A stretch of DNA of 64,000 nt from Mesoterricola silvestris (GTDB taxonomy: Bacteria; Acidobacteriota; Holophagae; Holophagales; Holophagaceae). The position numbers were made by a program, and so were the translations under genes. This document shows positions 42,103 through 50,538 of this stretch, one piece after another. Where the stretch lies: assembly GCF_030295405.1 (NCBI RefSeq), contig NZ_AP027080.1, positions 3,828,001 to 3,892,000 of the forward strand, written 5' to 3'. Position 1 is the first letter of the stretch; the number at the start of each line of letters is the position of its first letter. The notes beneath the pieces were generated by a model that saw nothing but the letters and a program-made list of their open reading frames with translations, was not told the origin of the DNA and did no database searches.

Positions 42103-42974
42103 GGGGCCACCTCGTTCCGGTCGGCGACCAGCATGGTGCCGCTGCCCTCGTTGGTGAACACCTCGGCCAGGATGGCGTCGGGGCGGCTTCCCGACACCAG
42201 GTGCACGCTCTTGACCCCGCCCTGCAGGGCCCGGCGGGCCGCGGTGATCTTGGGCTTCATGCCGTCCTTGATGGCCCCCTCCAGCTCCTTGAGGGTCTCC
42301 AGGTCGGCCAGGGGCACCAGGCTGGTGGGCTCCGCCACGTCCCGCAGGAGCCCCGGCACCTTCAGGATGAAGAACAGCTTCTCCACCCCCAGGGCGGAGG
42401 CGATCTCCGCGGCGATGGTGTCGGCGTTGGTGTTGAGCACCTGGCCTTCGGCGGTGGCGGAGAAGGGCGCCACCACGGGGACGTAGCCGCCGTCCAGGAG
42501 GTGCCGGAGCACCGCCGGGTCCACGGCCTCCACGTCGCCCACGAGCCCGTAGTCCACCTCGGCCACGGGGCGCTTGTGGGACCTGACGAGGCCGGCGTCC
42601 TGGCCCGAAAGGCCCACCGCCGGAAGCCCGGCGACCTCGAGGGAGGCCAGCAGGTCCATCTGGATGCGGCCCTTGAAGGCCATCTTCGCGGCGTCCAGCA
42701 CCGGGGCCGAGGTGACCCGCCGGCCCGCGACCTTGGTGGTCTCCAGGCCCAGCTCGCCGCAGAGCGCGTCCAGCCCCGCGCCGCCGCCGTGGACGATGAC
42801 GATCGGGATGGAGAAGCTCCAGAGCAGGGCCAGCTGGGTGCACACGGCCTTGCGCAGGGCGGGATCCTCCAGGATCTCGCCGCCGAGCTTGACCACGAAG
42901 GGCCGGCCGCGGAATTTCCGCACGTACTTGGCGGCGTTGTGCAGGGCGTCGAAGGGATTCGCGGAACGTACCAT
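42099..42974 (-). CDS. argB: Acetylglutamate kinase
   Basis: The 291-residue amino-acid kinase has FVVKLGGEILED, the substrate loop IVIVHGGGAGLDAL, AGRRVTSAPVLDAAKMAF, and NTNADTIAAEIASALGVEKL. It phosphorylates N-acetylglutamate and is usually feedback-inhibited by arginine. Its N-terminal helix (NPFDALHNAAKYVRKFRGRP) is of the long type found in arginine-sensitive hexameric enzymes, so inhibition is likely here. It overlaps the deacetylase start and follows argF' by 3 bases. Confidence 0.93.
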   Translation of the reverse strand: MVRSANPFDALHNAAKYVRKFRGRPFVVKLGGEILEDPALRKAVCTQLALLWSFSIPIVIVHGGGAGLDALCGELGLETTKVAGRRVTSAPVLDAAKMAFKGRIQMDLLASLEVAGLPAVGLSGQDAGLVRSHKRPVAEVDYGLVGDVEAVDPAVLRHLLDGGYVPVVAPFSATAEGQVLNTNADTIAAEIASALGVEKLFFILKVPGLLRDVAEPTSLVPLADLETLKELEGAIKDGMKPKITAARRALQGGVKSVHLVSGSRPDAILAEVFTNEGSGTMLVADRNEVAP

Positions 42975-42977
42975 TGT

Positions 42978-43970
42978 CTAGGCCTCCAGAAGCCACTGCA
43001 CCAGGGACCGCTGCACGTGGAAGCGGTTCTCCGCCTCGTCCACGACCCGGCTCCAGGGGCCGTCCAGGACGCCGTCGGCCACTTCCACGTTGCGGCGCAC
43101 GGGAAGGCAGTGCATGAAGATCGCGTCCTTCGCGGCCTTGCCCATGAGTTCCGGGGAGCAGATCCAGTCGGGGTGGTCCTTGACGGCCTCGGCCTTGAGG
43201 CCGCCCGCGGTGCTGGGCCCCCAGGCCTTGGCGTACACCACGCGGCTGCCGGCGGCGGCCTCCCCCTGGTCCTTCGTCAACGACACGCTGCCGCCCGAAG
43301 CCTTGGCCAGGGCCTGGGCCTGGGCCAGCACCTCGCCCTGGAGCTCGAAGCCCTCGGGGTGGGCCACGCGCACCTCGCAGCCCGCGGCGGCGGCGGTGAG
43401 CAGGAAGCTGTTGGGCACGGCCTTGGGCAGGGGCTTGATGTGGGGGGCCCAGGTGAGGGTCACGGGCAGGCCCTGGGTGGAACCGAAGGTCTCCCGGGCC
43501 GTCATGAGGTCGGCCAGCCCCTGGCAGGGGTGCTCCCGGGCGCTCTCCATGCTGAGGGTGGGCACGGTGGAATAGTTCCGGAAGCCGTTCATGACGGGAT
43601 CCGCGTGGTCCTCCTCGTCGCTGGCCCCCGCGGCGAAGGTGCGCACGGCGAGCAGGTCCACGTAGCGGGCCAGGACGGGCGCGGCCTCCTTGATGTGCTC
43701 GGCCCGGTCCCCGTCCATGATGGCCCCGATCCGGTCCTCCAGCTTCCACACGCCGTTGCCCACCTCCAGCACGATGGCCGAACCGCCGCCCCGGGCCATG
43801 ACGGCCTCGAAGGAGGCGCGGGTGCGCAGGCTGGGGTTGAAGAAGACCATGCCCAGGATCCTGTCCACCAGGTGCTTGGGATGGGCCCCCGCCTTCCACT
43901 GGATGGCCCGGGCGAGGATCTCCTCGAGTCCTTCGATGCCGAAATCGCTGATGCCGGTGGCGTGTCTCAT
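42978..43970 (-). CDS. N-acetylornithine carbamoyltransferase-like enzyme (AOTCase type)
   Basis: The 330-residue carbamoyltransferase has the carbamoyl-phosphate loop FFNPSLRTR (43-51), the HPCQGLADLMT motif, the AOTCase/SOTCase-type TWAPHIKPLPKAVPNS, and HCLPVRRNVEVADGVLD with DEAENRFHVQ at the end. These favour AOTCase over ordinary ArgF. The residue that separates acetyl- (Glu) from succinyl-ornithine (Pro) enzymes lies in MDGDRAEHI and is Ala90 here, so acyl preference is open. The enzyme would make N-acetylcitrulline. Its ATG overlaps the argD stop by 4 bases. Confidence 0.85.
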   Translation of the reverse strand: MRHATGISDFGIEGLEEILARAIQWKAGAHPKHLVDRILGMVFFNPSLRTRASFEAVMARGGGSAIVLEVGNGVWKLEDRIGAIMDGDRAEHIKEAAPVLARYVDLLAVRTFAAGASDEEDHADPVMNGFRNYSTVPTLSMESAREHPCQGLADLMTARETFGSTQGLPVTLTWAPHIKPLPKAVPNSFLLTAAAAGCEVRVAHPEGFELQGEVLAQAQALAKASGGSVSLTKDQGEAAAGSRVVYAKAWGPSTAGGLKAEAVKDHPDWICSPELMGKAAKDAIFMHCLPVRRNVEVADGVLDGPWSRVVDEAENRFHVQRSLVQWLLEA

Positions 43971-45139
43971 TTGGAATCTCCAGCGGGGAAGGTGCGGATG
44001 GCTTCGGCCAGGGCGTCCACGGCGGCCCGGGTCAGGTTGAGGGGGGGCATGAGGCGCAGCGCGTCGGGATCGCCGCTGCCGCCCACGAGGATGTGCTTAT
44101 CCTGGAGGTGGGCCTTGAGCTGCTTGGCCCGGCCGGGCACCACCAGCCCCAGGAGCAGCCCCGAGCCCCGCACCTCCGTGACGCAGGTGCCCGCCACGGC
44201 CTCCCGGATTTCCCGCTCCCGCTCGAAGACGTTCTGCAGGAGCCCCTCCTGGCGGATCACCGTGAGGGTGGCCAGGAGCGCGGCGCAGGCCAGGGGCCCG
44301 CCCCCGAAGGTGCTGCCCAGGTCCCCGGGCTTCACCGAAGCCGCGGCCTCGGCCGAGAGGAGCAGCGCCCCCATGGGAACGCCCGAGGCCAGCCCCTTGG
44401 CGGAGGTGATCATGTCGGGCCGCACCCCGTGGAGGCCCGCGGCGAAGGGGTGCCCCAGGCGGCCCATGCCGGTCTGCACCTCGTCGTAGATGAGCATGGC
44501 GCCCGCGGCCTTCGTCTTCTCCCGCACCTTGACCATGAAGGGGGCCGAAGCGGGGCGGATGCCCGACATGCTCTGGATGGGCTCCATGATCACGCCGGCC
44601 ACGCCGGAGAAATCGGCGGCCTCCAGGGCCTCCACGTCGTTCCAGGGGAGCCGCAGGCAGGGCGCCAGGAGGGGCTCGTAGGGCCGGGTGATGGCGGGAT
44701 CGTCCGTGACGGACAGGGCCAGGGTGGAGCGCCCGTGCCATCCGCCCTGGAAGGCCGCGAAGGTGTGCCTCCCCGTGAGCCGGCAGGCCATCTTCAGGGC
44801 GTTCTCGTTGGCCTCGGCGCCGCTGTTGCAGAAGAAGATGGAGGCCATGCCCGCGTCCCGGCCGGATTCGGCGAAGTCCAGCAGGGCCTTGGCGGCCCGG
44901 GACCGCACCGGCAGTTCCGCGGCGGTGCTGTAGAAGATCAGCTCCCGGGCCTGCACCGCGATGGCCTCCGCCACCAGGGGGTGCGCATGCCCCGTGCTGG
45001 CCACGCAGTGGCCGCCGTAGAAGTCCCAGTAGCTCCTTCCCAGGGGATCGAAGACCCGGTCGCGCTCGCCGCGCAGCAGGGGGAAGGGGAACGGGGTGTA
45101 GGTGGGGAGGAGGGCGGGGGGCTGCAAATTTGCGGTCAT
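43967..45139 (-). CDS. argD: Acetylornithine aminotransferase
   Basis: The class III PLP aminotransferase of about 390 residues moves an amino group from glutamate to N-acetylglutamate semialdehyde. It has FFCNSGAEANENALKMA, the Asp of LIYDEVQTGMGRLG, and the PLP lysine in MITSAKGLASGVPMGALLL. It opens the minus-strand arg operon. The start is uncertain: ATG 45139 (MTANLQPPALLPTYTPFPFP) fits the family; GTG 45187 would add 16 residues. Either way the start region lies under TGCAAATT repeats that probably bind ArgR. Confidence 0.92.
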   Translation of the reverse strand: MTANLQPPALLPTYTPFPFPLLRGERDRVFDPLGRSYWDFYGGHCVASTGHAHPLVAEAIAVQARELIFYSTAAELPVRSRAAKALLDFAESGRDAGMASIFFCNSGAEANENALKMACRLTGRHTFAAFQGGWHGRSTLALSVTDDPAITRPYEPLLAPCLRLPWNDVEALEAADFSGVAGVIMEPIQSMSGIRPASAPFMVKVREKTKAAGAMLIYDEVQTGMGRLGHPFAAGLHGVRPDMITSAKGLASGVPMGALLLSAEAAASVKPGDLGSTFGGGPLACAALLATLTVIRQEGLLQNVFEREREIREAVAGTCVTEVRGSGLLLGLVVPGRAKQLKAHLQDKHILVGGSGDPDALRLMPPLNLTRAAVDALAEAIRTFPAGDSK

Positions 45140-45292
45140 GGGCTGCAAAAACACGGGAATACCGGTCACGTAATGCAAATTGTGCACTCGTCCCCGAGGG
45201 GGGTCAAGCGAAAAAACCTGCGCCTTTCCTGTGAATTTCGCGCAACGAATTCGGCAAGGCCTCTTGCAAATTTGTGCAAATTAATGCAAATT
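45123..45292. promoter_or_regulatory. TGCAAATT operator array between argD and argR
   Basis: TGCAAATT occurs at 45265-45272, 45275-45282 and 45285-45292, in exact 10-base steps. It occurs again at 45174-45181 and 45123-45130 (there as palindrome GCAAATTTGC), with a weaker TGCAAAAA at 45144. The array lies between the divergent argD operon and argR and ends 7 bases before the argR start. It is very likely the ArgR operator. The motif differs from the enteric ARG box. Confidence 0.7.
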
Positions 45293-45298
45293 GTCCCC

Positions 45299-45709
45299 AT
45301 GAACCTGGACGAGGCCATCCTCCGCCACCTTTCCCGCCTGGACATCACCGAACAGGGCGACCTTCTGGAGCTGCTCCGCAGGGACGGCTTCGACCTGACC
45401 CTCTCCACCCTCTCCCGGCACATGAAGAAGCTGGGCGTCCGCAAGGAGGAGGGCCGCTACCGCCGCGCCGCCCCCGCCCTGGCCCCCTCCCACCCCTACA
45501 CCCTCCAGAAGATCCCCCCCACCCTCCTCATCCTCAAGACGACCCCCGGCTACGCCCAGGCCATGGCCCTGGCCCTGGACCAGGCCGGCCTGCCCGCCCT
45601 GGCCGGCACCCTGGCCGGGGACGACACGATCTTCGCGGCCCCGGTGAGCGCCAACATGCTGGATCGATTGGAGATCGAAGTGCGCGAGCGGCTGCTCCGG
45701 GGGCTCTGA
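45299..45709 (+). CDS. argR: Arginine repressor-like regulator
   Basis: The 136-residue protein has the ArgR layout. A short winged HTH comes first (residues 1-60: ILRHLSRLDITEQGDLLELL; LTLSTLSRHMKKLGVRKEEG), then a C-terminal hexamerisation/arginine-binding domain with LAGTLAGDDTIFAAP, matching the GDDT arginine-contact motif. It is divergent from the arg operon and the spacer holds an array of TGCAAATT boxes, so autoregulation and repression of argD-argC follow naturally. It is slightly shorter than the typical 150 residues. Confidence 0.88.
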   Translation: MNLDEAILRHLSRLDITEQGDLLELLRRDGFDLTLSTLSRHMKKLGVRKEEGRYRRAAPALAPSHPYTLQKIPPTLLILKTTPGYAQAMALALDQAGLPALAGTLAGDDTIFAAPVSANMLDRLEIEVRERLLRGL

Positions 45710-45870
45710 CCCGCCCGGTTGGTGCTTTGTCTTCACAGCAGGTAAACTGCTTCCACCTTAAGCACGCCTACTCCCCCACGCGGTTCCCGCCGGAACCCCC
45801 GGCGGCCTTCCCGAAGGGGTTCCCCCCCGCGCCGGGCGCCCGCCGCCCGGTCCCATCCAAGGAGCAGAGC

Positions 45871-46263
45871 ATGTCCCTCATCCAGGAATTCAAGGCCTTC
45901 GTGGCCAAGGGCAACGTGGTGGACCTGGCCGTGGCCGTGGTGGTCGGCGGCGCCTTCGGGGAGATCGTCAAGGCCTTCGTGAGCGGCATCGTGATGCCCC
46001 TGGTGAGCTACGTGCTGCCGGCCAACATGGTCTGGGAGCAGTGGGCCATCGGCAAGCTGCGCATCGGCGTCGTGCTGGGGGCGACCCTGAATTTCCTCAT
46101 CATCGCCGGGGTGGTCTTCCTCTTCCTCGTGAAGCTGGTGGGCACCCTCATGAAGAAGAAGGAGGAGCCCGCGGCCCCCACCACCAAGCCCTGCCCCCAG
46201 TGCCTGGAAACCATTCCTCTGGCGGCTAAACGTTGCAAGTTCTGCACTAGCCAGGTCGACTGA
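45871..46263 (+). CDS. mscL: Large-conductance mechanosensitive channel with zinc-ribbon tail
   Basis: The 130-residue protein matches MscL: N-terminal helix SLIQEFKAFVAKGNVVDLAV, TM1 with GGAFGEIVKAFVSGIVMPL, TM2 near NFLIIAGVVFLFLVKLVGTL. The tail has two CxxC pairs (CPQCLETIPLAAKRCKFC), a likely zinc ribbon in place of the usual bundle end. The channel opens under hypo-osmotic stress. AAGGAG lies 6 bases before ATG 45871. The 161 bases ahead show a possible promoter (TTGTCT with TAAACT) but no gene. Confidence 0.93.
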   Translation: MSLIQEFKAFVAKGNVVDLAVAVVVGGAFGEIVKAFVSGIVMPLVSYVLPANMVWEQWAIGKLRIGVVLGATLNFLIIAGVVFLFLVKLVGTLMKKKEEPAAPTTKPCPQCLETIPLAAKRCKFCTSQVD

Positions 46264-46356
46264 CCGCTCCGTGACGGATGCCACAAATAGAAGACTGTAA
46301 GGTAGTTGAAAGGCCGCCGGCGCCATAATGCGGGCGGACCATTCACGGAGCACGTC

Positions 46357-47352
46357 TTGTTCGACCAGCCTACGGAACGCGAGGCCCAGGAGCTCATCGA
46401 GTCCCTGGGCCTGCGTTTCGAGCCGGGGGTGGACGACTGGGCGGGCTTCTACGACAACGGGCGCCTCGCGGCCTGCGGCGCCCGCAAGGGCTATGTCCTC
46501 AAGATGCTGGCCATCGCCCCGGAGTTCCAGGGCACGGACACCCTGGGCGCCCTGGTGACCCGCCTCATCCTGTCGGGCCTGGCCGCGGGCCACGAGACCC
46601 TCTTCCTGTTCACCCGCCCCCAGACCGCCTCCACCTTCGAGGCCCTGAACTTCCGGATCCTGGCCACCCACGGCACCGCCGCGCTCCTGGAGCACGGCCC
46701 CGGCTTCGAGGCCTACCTGGCCGCCCACCCCGCGGCCCCCGGCCGCAACGGCGCCATCGTCCTCAATGGCAACCCCTTCACCCTGGGCCACCTCCACCTG
46801 GCGGAACACGCGGCGCGGCAGGTGGACCGCCTCTACCTCTTCGTGGTGAGCGAGGACTGCTCCGTCTTCCCCTTCGCGGCGCGCCTGGCCATGGCCCGGG
46901 CCGCCACGGCCCACCTCCCCAACGTCACCGTCCTGGAGACCTCCCGGTACGCCGTGTCCGCGGGCACCTTCCCCGCCTACTTCCTCAAGCGCCGGGACGA
47001 GGCCGCCCTGGCCCAGATGCGGCTGGACCTGGATCTCTTCGCCGGGCGCATCGCCCCGGCCTTCTCCATCCTCCGGCGCTTCGCGGGGGACGAGCCCCTG
47101 TGCCCGGCGACCCGGGCCTACAACGAGGCCATGGCCGAGGTCCTGCCCGGCGACGGTGTCGCCGTGTCCATCCTGCCCCGCTTCGAGGCCGGCGGCGCCC
47201 CGGTGAGCGCCACCCGGGTGCGCGAGGCCTTCGCGGCCGGCGACTTCCAGCGCCTCGCGGCCCTGGTGCCGCCCTCCACCCTCCAGTTCCTCCGATCCGA
47301 CGAAGCCCGGCCCATCGCCGGGCGCCTCCGCAGCCCCTTGAAGGGAGCCTAA
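46357..47352 (+). CDS. citC: [Citrate (pro-3S)-lyase] ligase
   Basis: The 331-residue protein has an N-terminal GNAT-like domain (YVLKMLAIAPEFQGTDTLGA) and a nucleotidyltransferase domain with the NGNPFTLGHLHLAEHAA (HxGH-type) motif and SATRVREAF. CitC acetylates the prosthetic thiol of the citrate lyase ACP using acetate and ATP. It is the first gene of the cit operon. I favour the TTG start at 46357, with GGAG 6 bases ahead. An upstream in-frame start at 46306 would add a basic stretch that is not typical of the family. Confidence 0.9.
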   Translation: MFDQPTEREAQELIESLGLRFEPGVDDWAGFYDNGRLAACGARKGYVLKMLAIAPEFQGTDTLGALVTRLILSGLAAGHETLFLFTRPQTASTFEALNFRILATHGTAALLEHGPGFEAYLAAHPAAPGRNGAIVLNGNPFTLGHLHLAEHAARQVDRLYLFVVSEDCSVFPFAARLAMARAATAHLPNVTVLETSRYAVSAGTFPAYFLKRRDEAALAQMRLDLDLFAGRIAPAFSILRRFAGDEPLCPATRAYNEAMAEVLPGDGVAVSILPRFEAGGAPVSATRVREAFAAGDFQRLAALVPPSTLQFLRSDEARPIAGRLRSPLKGA

Positions 47353-47355
47353 TCC

Positions 47356-47619
47356 ATGCCGATCCTACGCAAATCCACCGCGGGCACCATGCAGTCCAGC
47401 GATCTCATGGTCGTGGTGGAGCCCGCCCCCACCCTCCAGATCGAAATCGAATCCACCGTGAAGAAGCAGTTCGAGCACCTGATCCGGTCCCGCATCGAGG
47501 CCACCCTCCAGGACCTGGGCGTGACCTCCGGCCACGTGCGCGTCTCGGACCGGGGCGCCCTGGACTACGCCATCGCGGCCCGGGTGGAAACCGCCGTTCA
47601 CCGAGCTTCCCAGGAGTAG
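47356..47619 (+). CDS. citD: Citrate lyase acyl-carrier gamma subunit
   Basis: The 87-residue carrier has the conserved STAGTMQSSDLMVVVEP region with the Ser (14 or 15) that takes the phosphoribosyl-dephospho-CoA arm, and a C-terminal RVETAVHRA. It shuttles acetyl and citryl groups between the alpha and beta subunits. It starts 3 bases after citC and is followed 2 bases later by a PPC-domain gene, an unusual insertion between citD and citE. Confidence 0.95.
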   Translation: MPILRKSTAGTMQSSDLMVVVEPAPTLQIEIESTVKKQFEHLIRSRIEATLQDLGVTSGHVRVSDRGALDYAIAARVETAVHRASQE

Positions 47620-47621
47620 TC

Positions 47622-48092
47622 ATGGAAAAGGTATGGTCCCGCGAATGCGTCACAGGCCGGCGCTTCATCCTCAAGATCCAGCCGGGGGCGCGCATCGTCC
47701 CCACCCTCCTGGATTTCTGCAGCGCCCAGAACATCACCTTCGCGTCCATGGTCTCCGGCATCGGGTCGGTGCGTGACGTGGAGTTCAAGGACATCCAGAC
47801 CGGGGCCCACCTGCCCCTCACCGAGCCCCGCACCCGCAAACACCGGGTGGAGGGCCCCCTGGAGATGCTGGGCCTTTCCGGCAACATCGCCCCCGGCGCC
47901 GACAAGAAGCTGGGAACCCAGTTCTACATCCTGGCCTCCAAGGCCGGCGGCGAGGTGGTGGGCGGCGCGCTGGTGGACGCCGAGGTGTTCGCCACCTGCG
48001 AGATCGTCCTGGCCGAGTACCTCGTGACGGGCATCGAACGCTACCACTCGGCTTCCAGCGGCGTGGACACCCTCTTCTTCGAAGAAAGGTAG
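47622..48092 (+). CDS. PPC/DUF296 domain protein inside the cit operon
   Basis: The 156-residue protein is a single PPC (DUF296) domain: GRRFILKIQPGARIVPTLLD, SMVSGIGSVRDVEF, GLSGNIAP, and the HxxH-like region near the end. Bacterial PPC proteins are trimeric and of mostly unknown function; plant homologues are AT-hook proteins. The name DNA-binding protein is therefore not certain here. It lies between citD and citE with 2 and 9 base gaps, so it is made with citrate lyase. It could sense a metabolite of the pathway, but there is no direct evidence. Confidence 0.85.
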   Translation: MEKVWSRECVTGRRFILKIQPGARIVPTLLDFCSAQNITFASMVSGIGSVRDVEFKDIQTGAHLPLTEPRTRKHRVEGPLEMLGLSGNIAPGADKKLGTQFYILASKAGGEVVGGALVDAEVFATCEIVLAEYLVTGIERYHSASSGVDTLFFEER

Positions 48093-48101
48093 GAGGACCC
48101 C

Positions 48102-49013
48102 ATGCGACTCCGCCGCTCCCTGCTGTACGTCCCCGGCAACATGCCCGGGATGCTGCAGAACATCCCGGTCTTCGAGGCCGACGTGGTCATGATCGACCTG
48201 GAGGACGCCGTGCCCCTCCAGGAGAAGGACGCCGCGCGCCTCCTGGCCCGGAACTTCCTGCGCTCCTACACGGACCGCAACAAGGAGATGTTCGTCCGCA
48301 TCAACGGGCTGGACACCCCCTACGCCCTGGACGACCTGCGCGAGATCCTGCCGGCCCTGCCCGACGGCATCCGCCTCCCCAAGGCCGACAACCCCGAAGT
48401 GGTGGAGAAGCTCGACACCCTCCTCACCGAGCAGGAGGAGCAGCTGGGCCTCGAGATCGGCCACTTCAAGATCATCCCCTCCATCGAGAGCGCCCAGGGC
48501 GTGCTCAATTCCGTGGCCACCGCGGTCAGCTCCCCGCGCCTGGTGGCCCTGGCCTTCGGGGCCGAGGACTTCACCGCCTCCATGGAGATCGACCGCACCA
48601 AGACCGGCGAGGAGCTCTTCTCCGCCCGCACCCAGATCGTCTGGGCCGCCAAGGCCGCCGGCCTCCAGGTCATCGACACCATCTTCCCCGACGTGAACGA
48701 CATGGAGGCCCTCCGCACGGAGACGGCCCTCATCAAGCGCCTGGGCTTCACGGGCAAGTCCCTGGTGAACCCCCGGCAGATCGAGATCATCCACGAGGTG
48801 TTCCGCCCCTCCGCCAAGGAGATCGAGCACGCCCTGGAAGTGATGGACGCCATCAAGCGCGCCCGGGAGATGGGCACCGGCGTGATCTCCCTCAAGGGCA
48901 GGATGGTCGACGCCCCCGTCGTCACCCGCGCCGCCCGCGTCCTGAAGACGGCCATCGCCTTCGGGATGATCGACTTTGAACTGACCGACGAGGTGATCCA
49001 TGGCGAAAAATAG
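48102..49013 (+). CDS. citE: Citrate lyase beta subunit (citryl-ACP lyase)
   Basis: The 303-residue protein has RSLLYVPGNMPGML, VVMIDLEDAVPLQEKD (Asp/Glu metal site), RINGLDTPY, IIPSIESAQGVLN and AFGAEDFTAS. It splits citryl-ACP into oxaloacetate and acetyl-ACP. It follows the PPC gene by 9 bases and overlaps citF by 14. Length and motifs fit true CitE better than the CitE-like ClyBL proteins, and the operon confirms it. Confidence 0.95.
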   Translation: MRLRRSLLYVPGNMPGMLQNIPVFEADVVMIDLEDAVPLQEKDAARLLARNFLRSYTDRNKEMFVRINGLDTPYALDDLREILPALPDGIRLPKADNPEVVEKLDTLLTEQEEQLGLEIGHFKIIPSIESAQGVLNSVATAVSSPRLVALAFGAEDFTASMEIDRTKTGEELFSARTQIVWAAKAAGLQVIDTIFPDVNDMEALRTETALIKRLGFTGKSLVNPRQIEIIHEVFRPSAKEIEHALEVMDAIKRAREMGTGVISLKGRMVDAPVVTRAARVLKTAIAFGMIDFELTDEVIHGEK

Positions 49014-50538
49014 CCTCGGGCGGGAGATCCCGGCCCTGTGGAGGGGCCGCGCCCTCGACCCCTACATCGATCCCTGGAGCCGCAAGCCCGAGGTGCTCCG
49101 GGCCACGCGGCCCCTGGTGCGCCGCCATCCCTCCGATTCCAAGCTCCTGCCCAGCCTGCGCGCCGCCCTGGAGAAGTGCGAGCTCCGCAACGGCATGAAC
49201 ATCTCCACCCACCACCACCTGCGCAACGGCGACCTGCTGCTGAACCTGCTGGTGAAGGAGATGGACGCCATGGGCCTCATGGACATGGGCATCGCCTCCA
49301 GCTCCGTGCACGACGTGCACGCCGAGATCATCCCCTACATCCGCAAGGGGGTCATCACCCGCATCGAGACCGGCGTCAACGGCCTCATCGCCCAGATGGT
49401 CAGCAAGGGCGAACTCAAGTGCGACATCATCGTGCGCAGCCACGGCGGCCGGGCCCGGTCCCTGGTGACCGGCGAAGTGGAGGTGGACGCCGCCTTCATC
49501 GCCGCCCCCTGCTGCGACGTCACCGGCAACATGAACGGCGTGCACGGCCCCTCCGCCTGCGGCTCCCTGGGCTACGCCTACACCGACGCCCGCTACGCCA
49601 AGAAGGTGGTGGCCGTCACCGACAACCTCGTGCGCTACCCCGCCGCGCCCATCAGCATCTCCCAGTCCGACGTGGACTACGTCGTCCAGATCGAGTCCCT
49701 GGGCGATCCCAAGAAGATCGTCTCCACCACCACCCGCGTCACCCGCGACCCCGCCGGGCTCCTCATCGCCAAGTACGCCGCCGAGGTCATCCACGCCTCC
49801 GGCCTGCTCAAGGACGGCTTCTCGTTCCAGACCGGCGCCGGCGGCACCTCCCTGGCCGTGGCCGACAACGTGCGCAGGCTCATGGCCGAGAACGGCGTCA
49901 AGGGCAGCTTCGGCTGCGGCGGCATCACCGGCTACTTCGTCGACATGCTCGAGGAAGGCTATTTCGAGACCCTCTTCGACGTGCAGTGCTTCGACAACAA
50001 GGCCGTGGACTCCATGCGCCGCAACCCCTGCCACCGGGAGATCTCGGCCGACCTCTACGCCAGCCCCTTCAACCGCGGGTGCGTGGCGAACATGCTGGAC
50101 TGCGTCATCCTGGGCGCCACCGAGGTGGACGTGGACTTCAACGTCAACGTCAACACCGAGTCCAGCGGGTACCTGCTGCACAACACCGGCGGCCACTGCG
50201 ACGTGGCCGCGGGCGCCAAGCTCGCCATCGTCGTGGCCCCCTCCATGCGCGGGCGGCTCCCGGTGGTGCGGGACGCGGTCACCACCGTCACCACCCCGGG
50301 GGAGACCGTGGACGTCATCGTCACCGAGCGCGGCATCTGCGTCTCGGACAAGCATCCCGACCTGGTGGCCGAACTGCGCCGGCGCAACCTTCCCGTGAAG
50401 GACATCCGCCAGTTCCACGAGGAGATCACCAAGGTCACCGGCAAGCCCCGGCCCGTGGAGTTCGAGGACGAGATCGTGGCGCTCGTGGAGTACCGGGACG
50501 GGTCCATCATCGACGTCATCCGGAAGGTCCATGAGTAG
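49000..50538 (+). CDS. citF: Citrate lyase alpha subunit (citrate:acetyl-ACP transferase)
   Basis: The 512-residue protein is a full CitF: NGMNISTHHHLRNGDLLLN, SHGGRARSLVTGEVEVDAAF, GNMNGVHGPSACGSLGYAY, the GAGGTSLAVADNVR loop, and VTERGICV. It swaps the acetyl group on the carrier for citrate, forming citryl-ACP. It overlaps citE by 14 bases and citXG by 8. Together with CitD and CitE it forms the anaerobic citrate lyase complex. Confidence 0.95.
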   Translation: MAKNSLGREIPALWRGRALDPYIDPWSRKPEVLRATRPLVRRHPSDSKLLPSLRAALEKCELRNGMNISTHHHLRNGDLLLNLLVKEMDAMGLMDMGIASSSVHDVHAEIIPYIRKGVITRIETGVNGLIAQMVSKGELKCDIIVRSHGGRARSLVTGEVEVDAAFIAAPCCDVTGNMNGVHGPSACGSLGYAYTDARYAKKVVAVTDNLVRYPAAPISISQSDVDYVVQIESLGDPKKIVSTTTRVTRDPAGLLIAKYAAEVIHASGLLKDGFSFQTGAGGTSLAVADNVRRLMAENGVKGSFGCGGITGYFVDMLEEGYFETLFDVQCFDNKAVDSMRRNPCHREISADLYASPFNRGCVANMLDCVILGATEVDVDFNVNVNTESSGYLLHNTGGHCDVAAGAKLAIVVAPSMRGRLPVVRDAVTTVTTPGETVDVIVTERGICVSDKHPDLVAELRRRNLPVKDIRQFHEEITKVTGKPRPVEFEDEIVALVEYRDGSIIDVIRKVHE

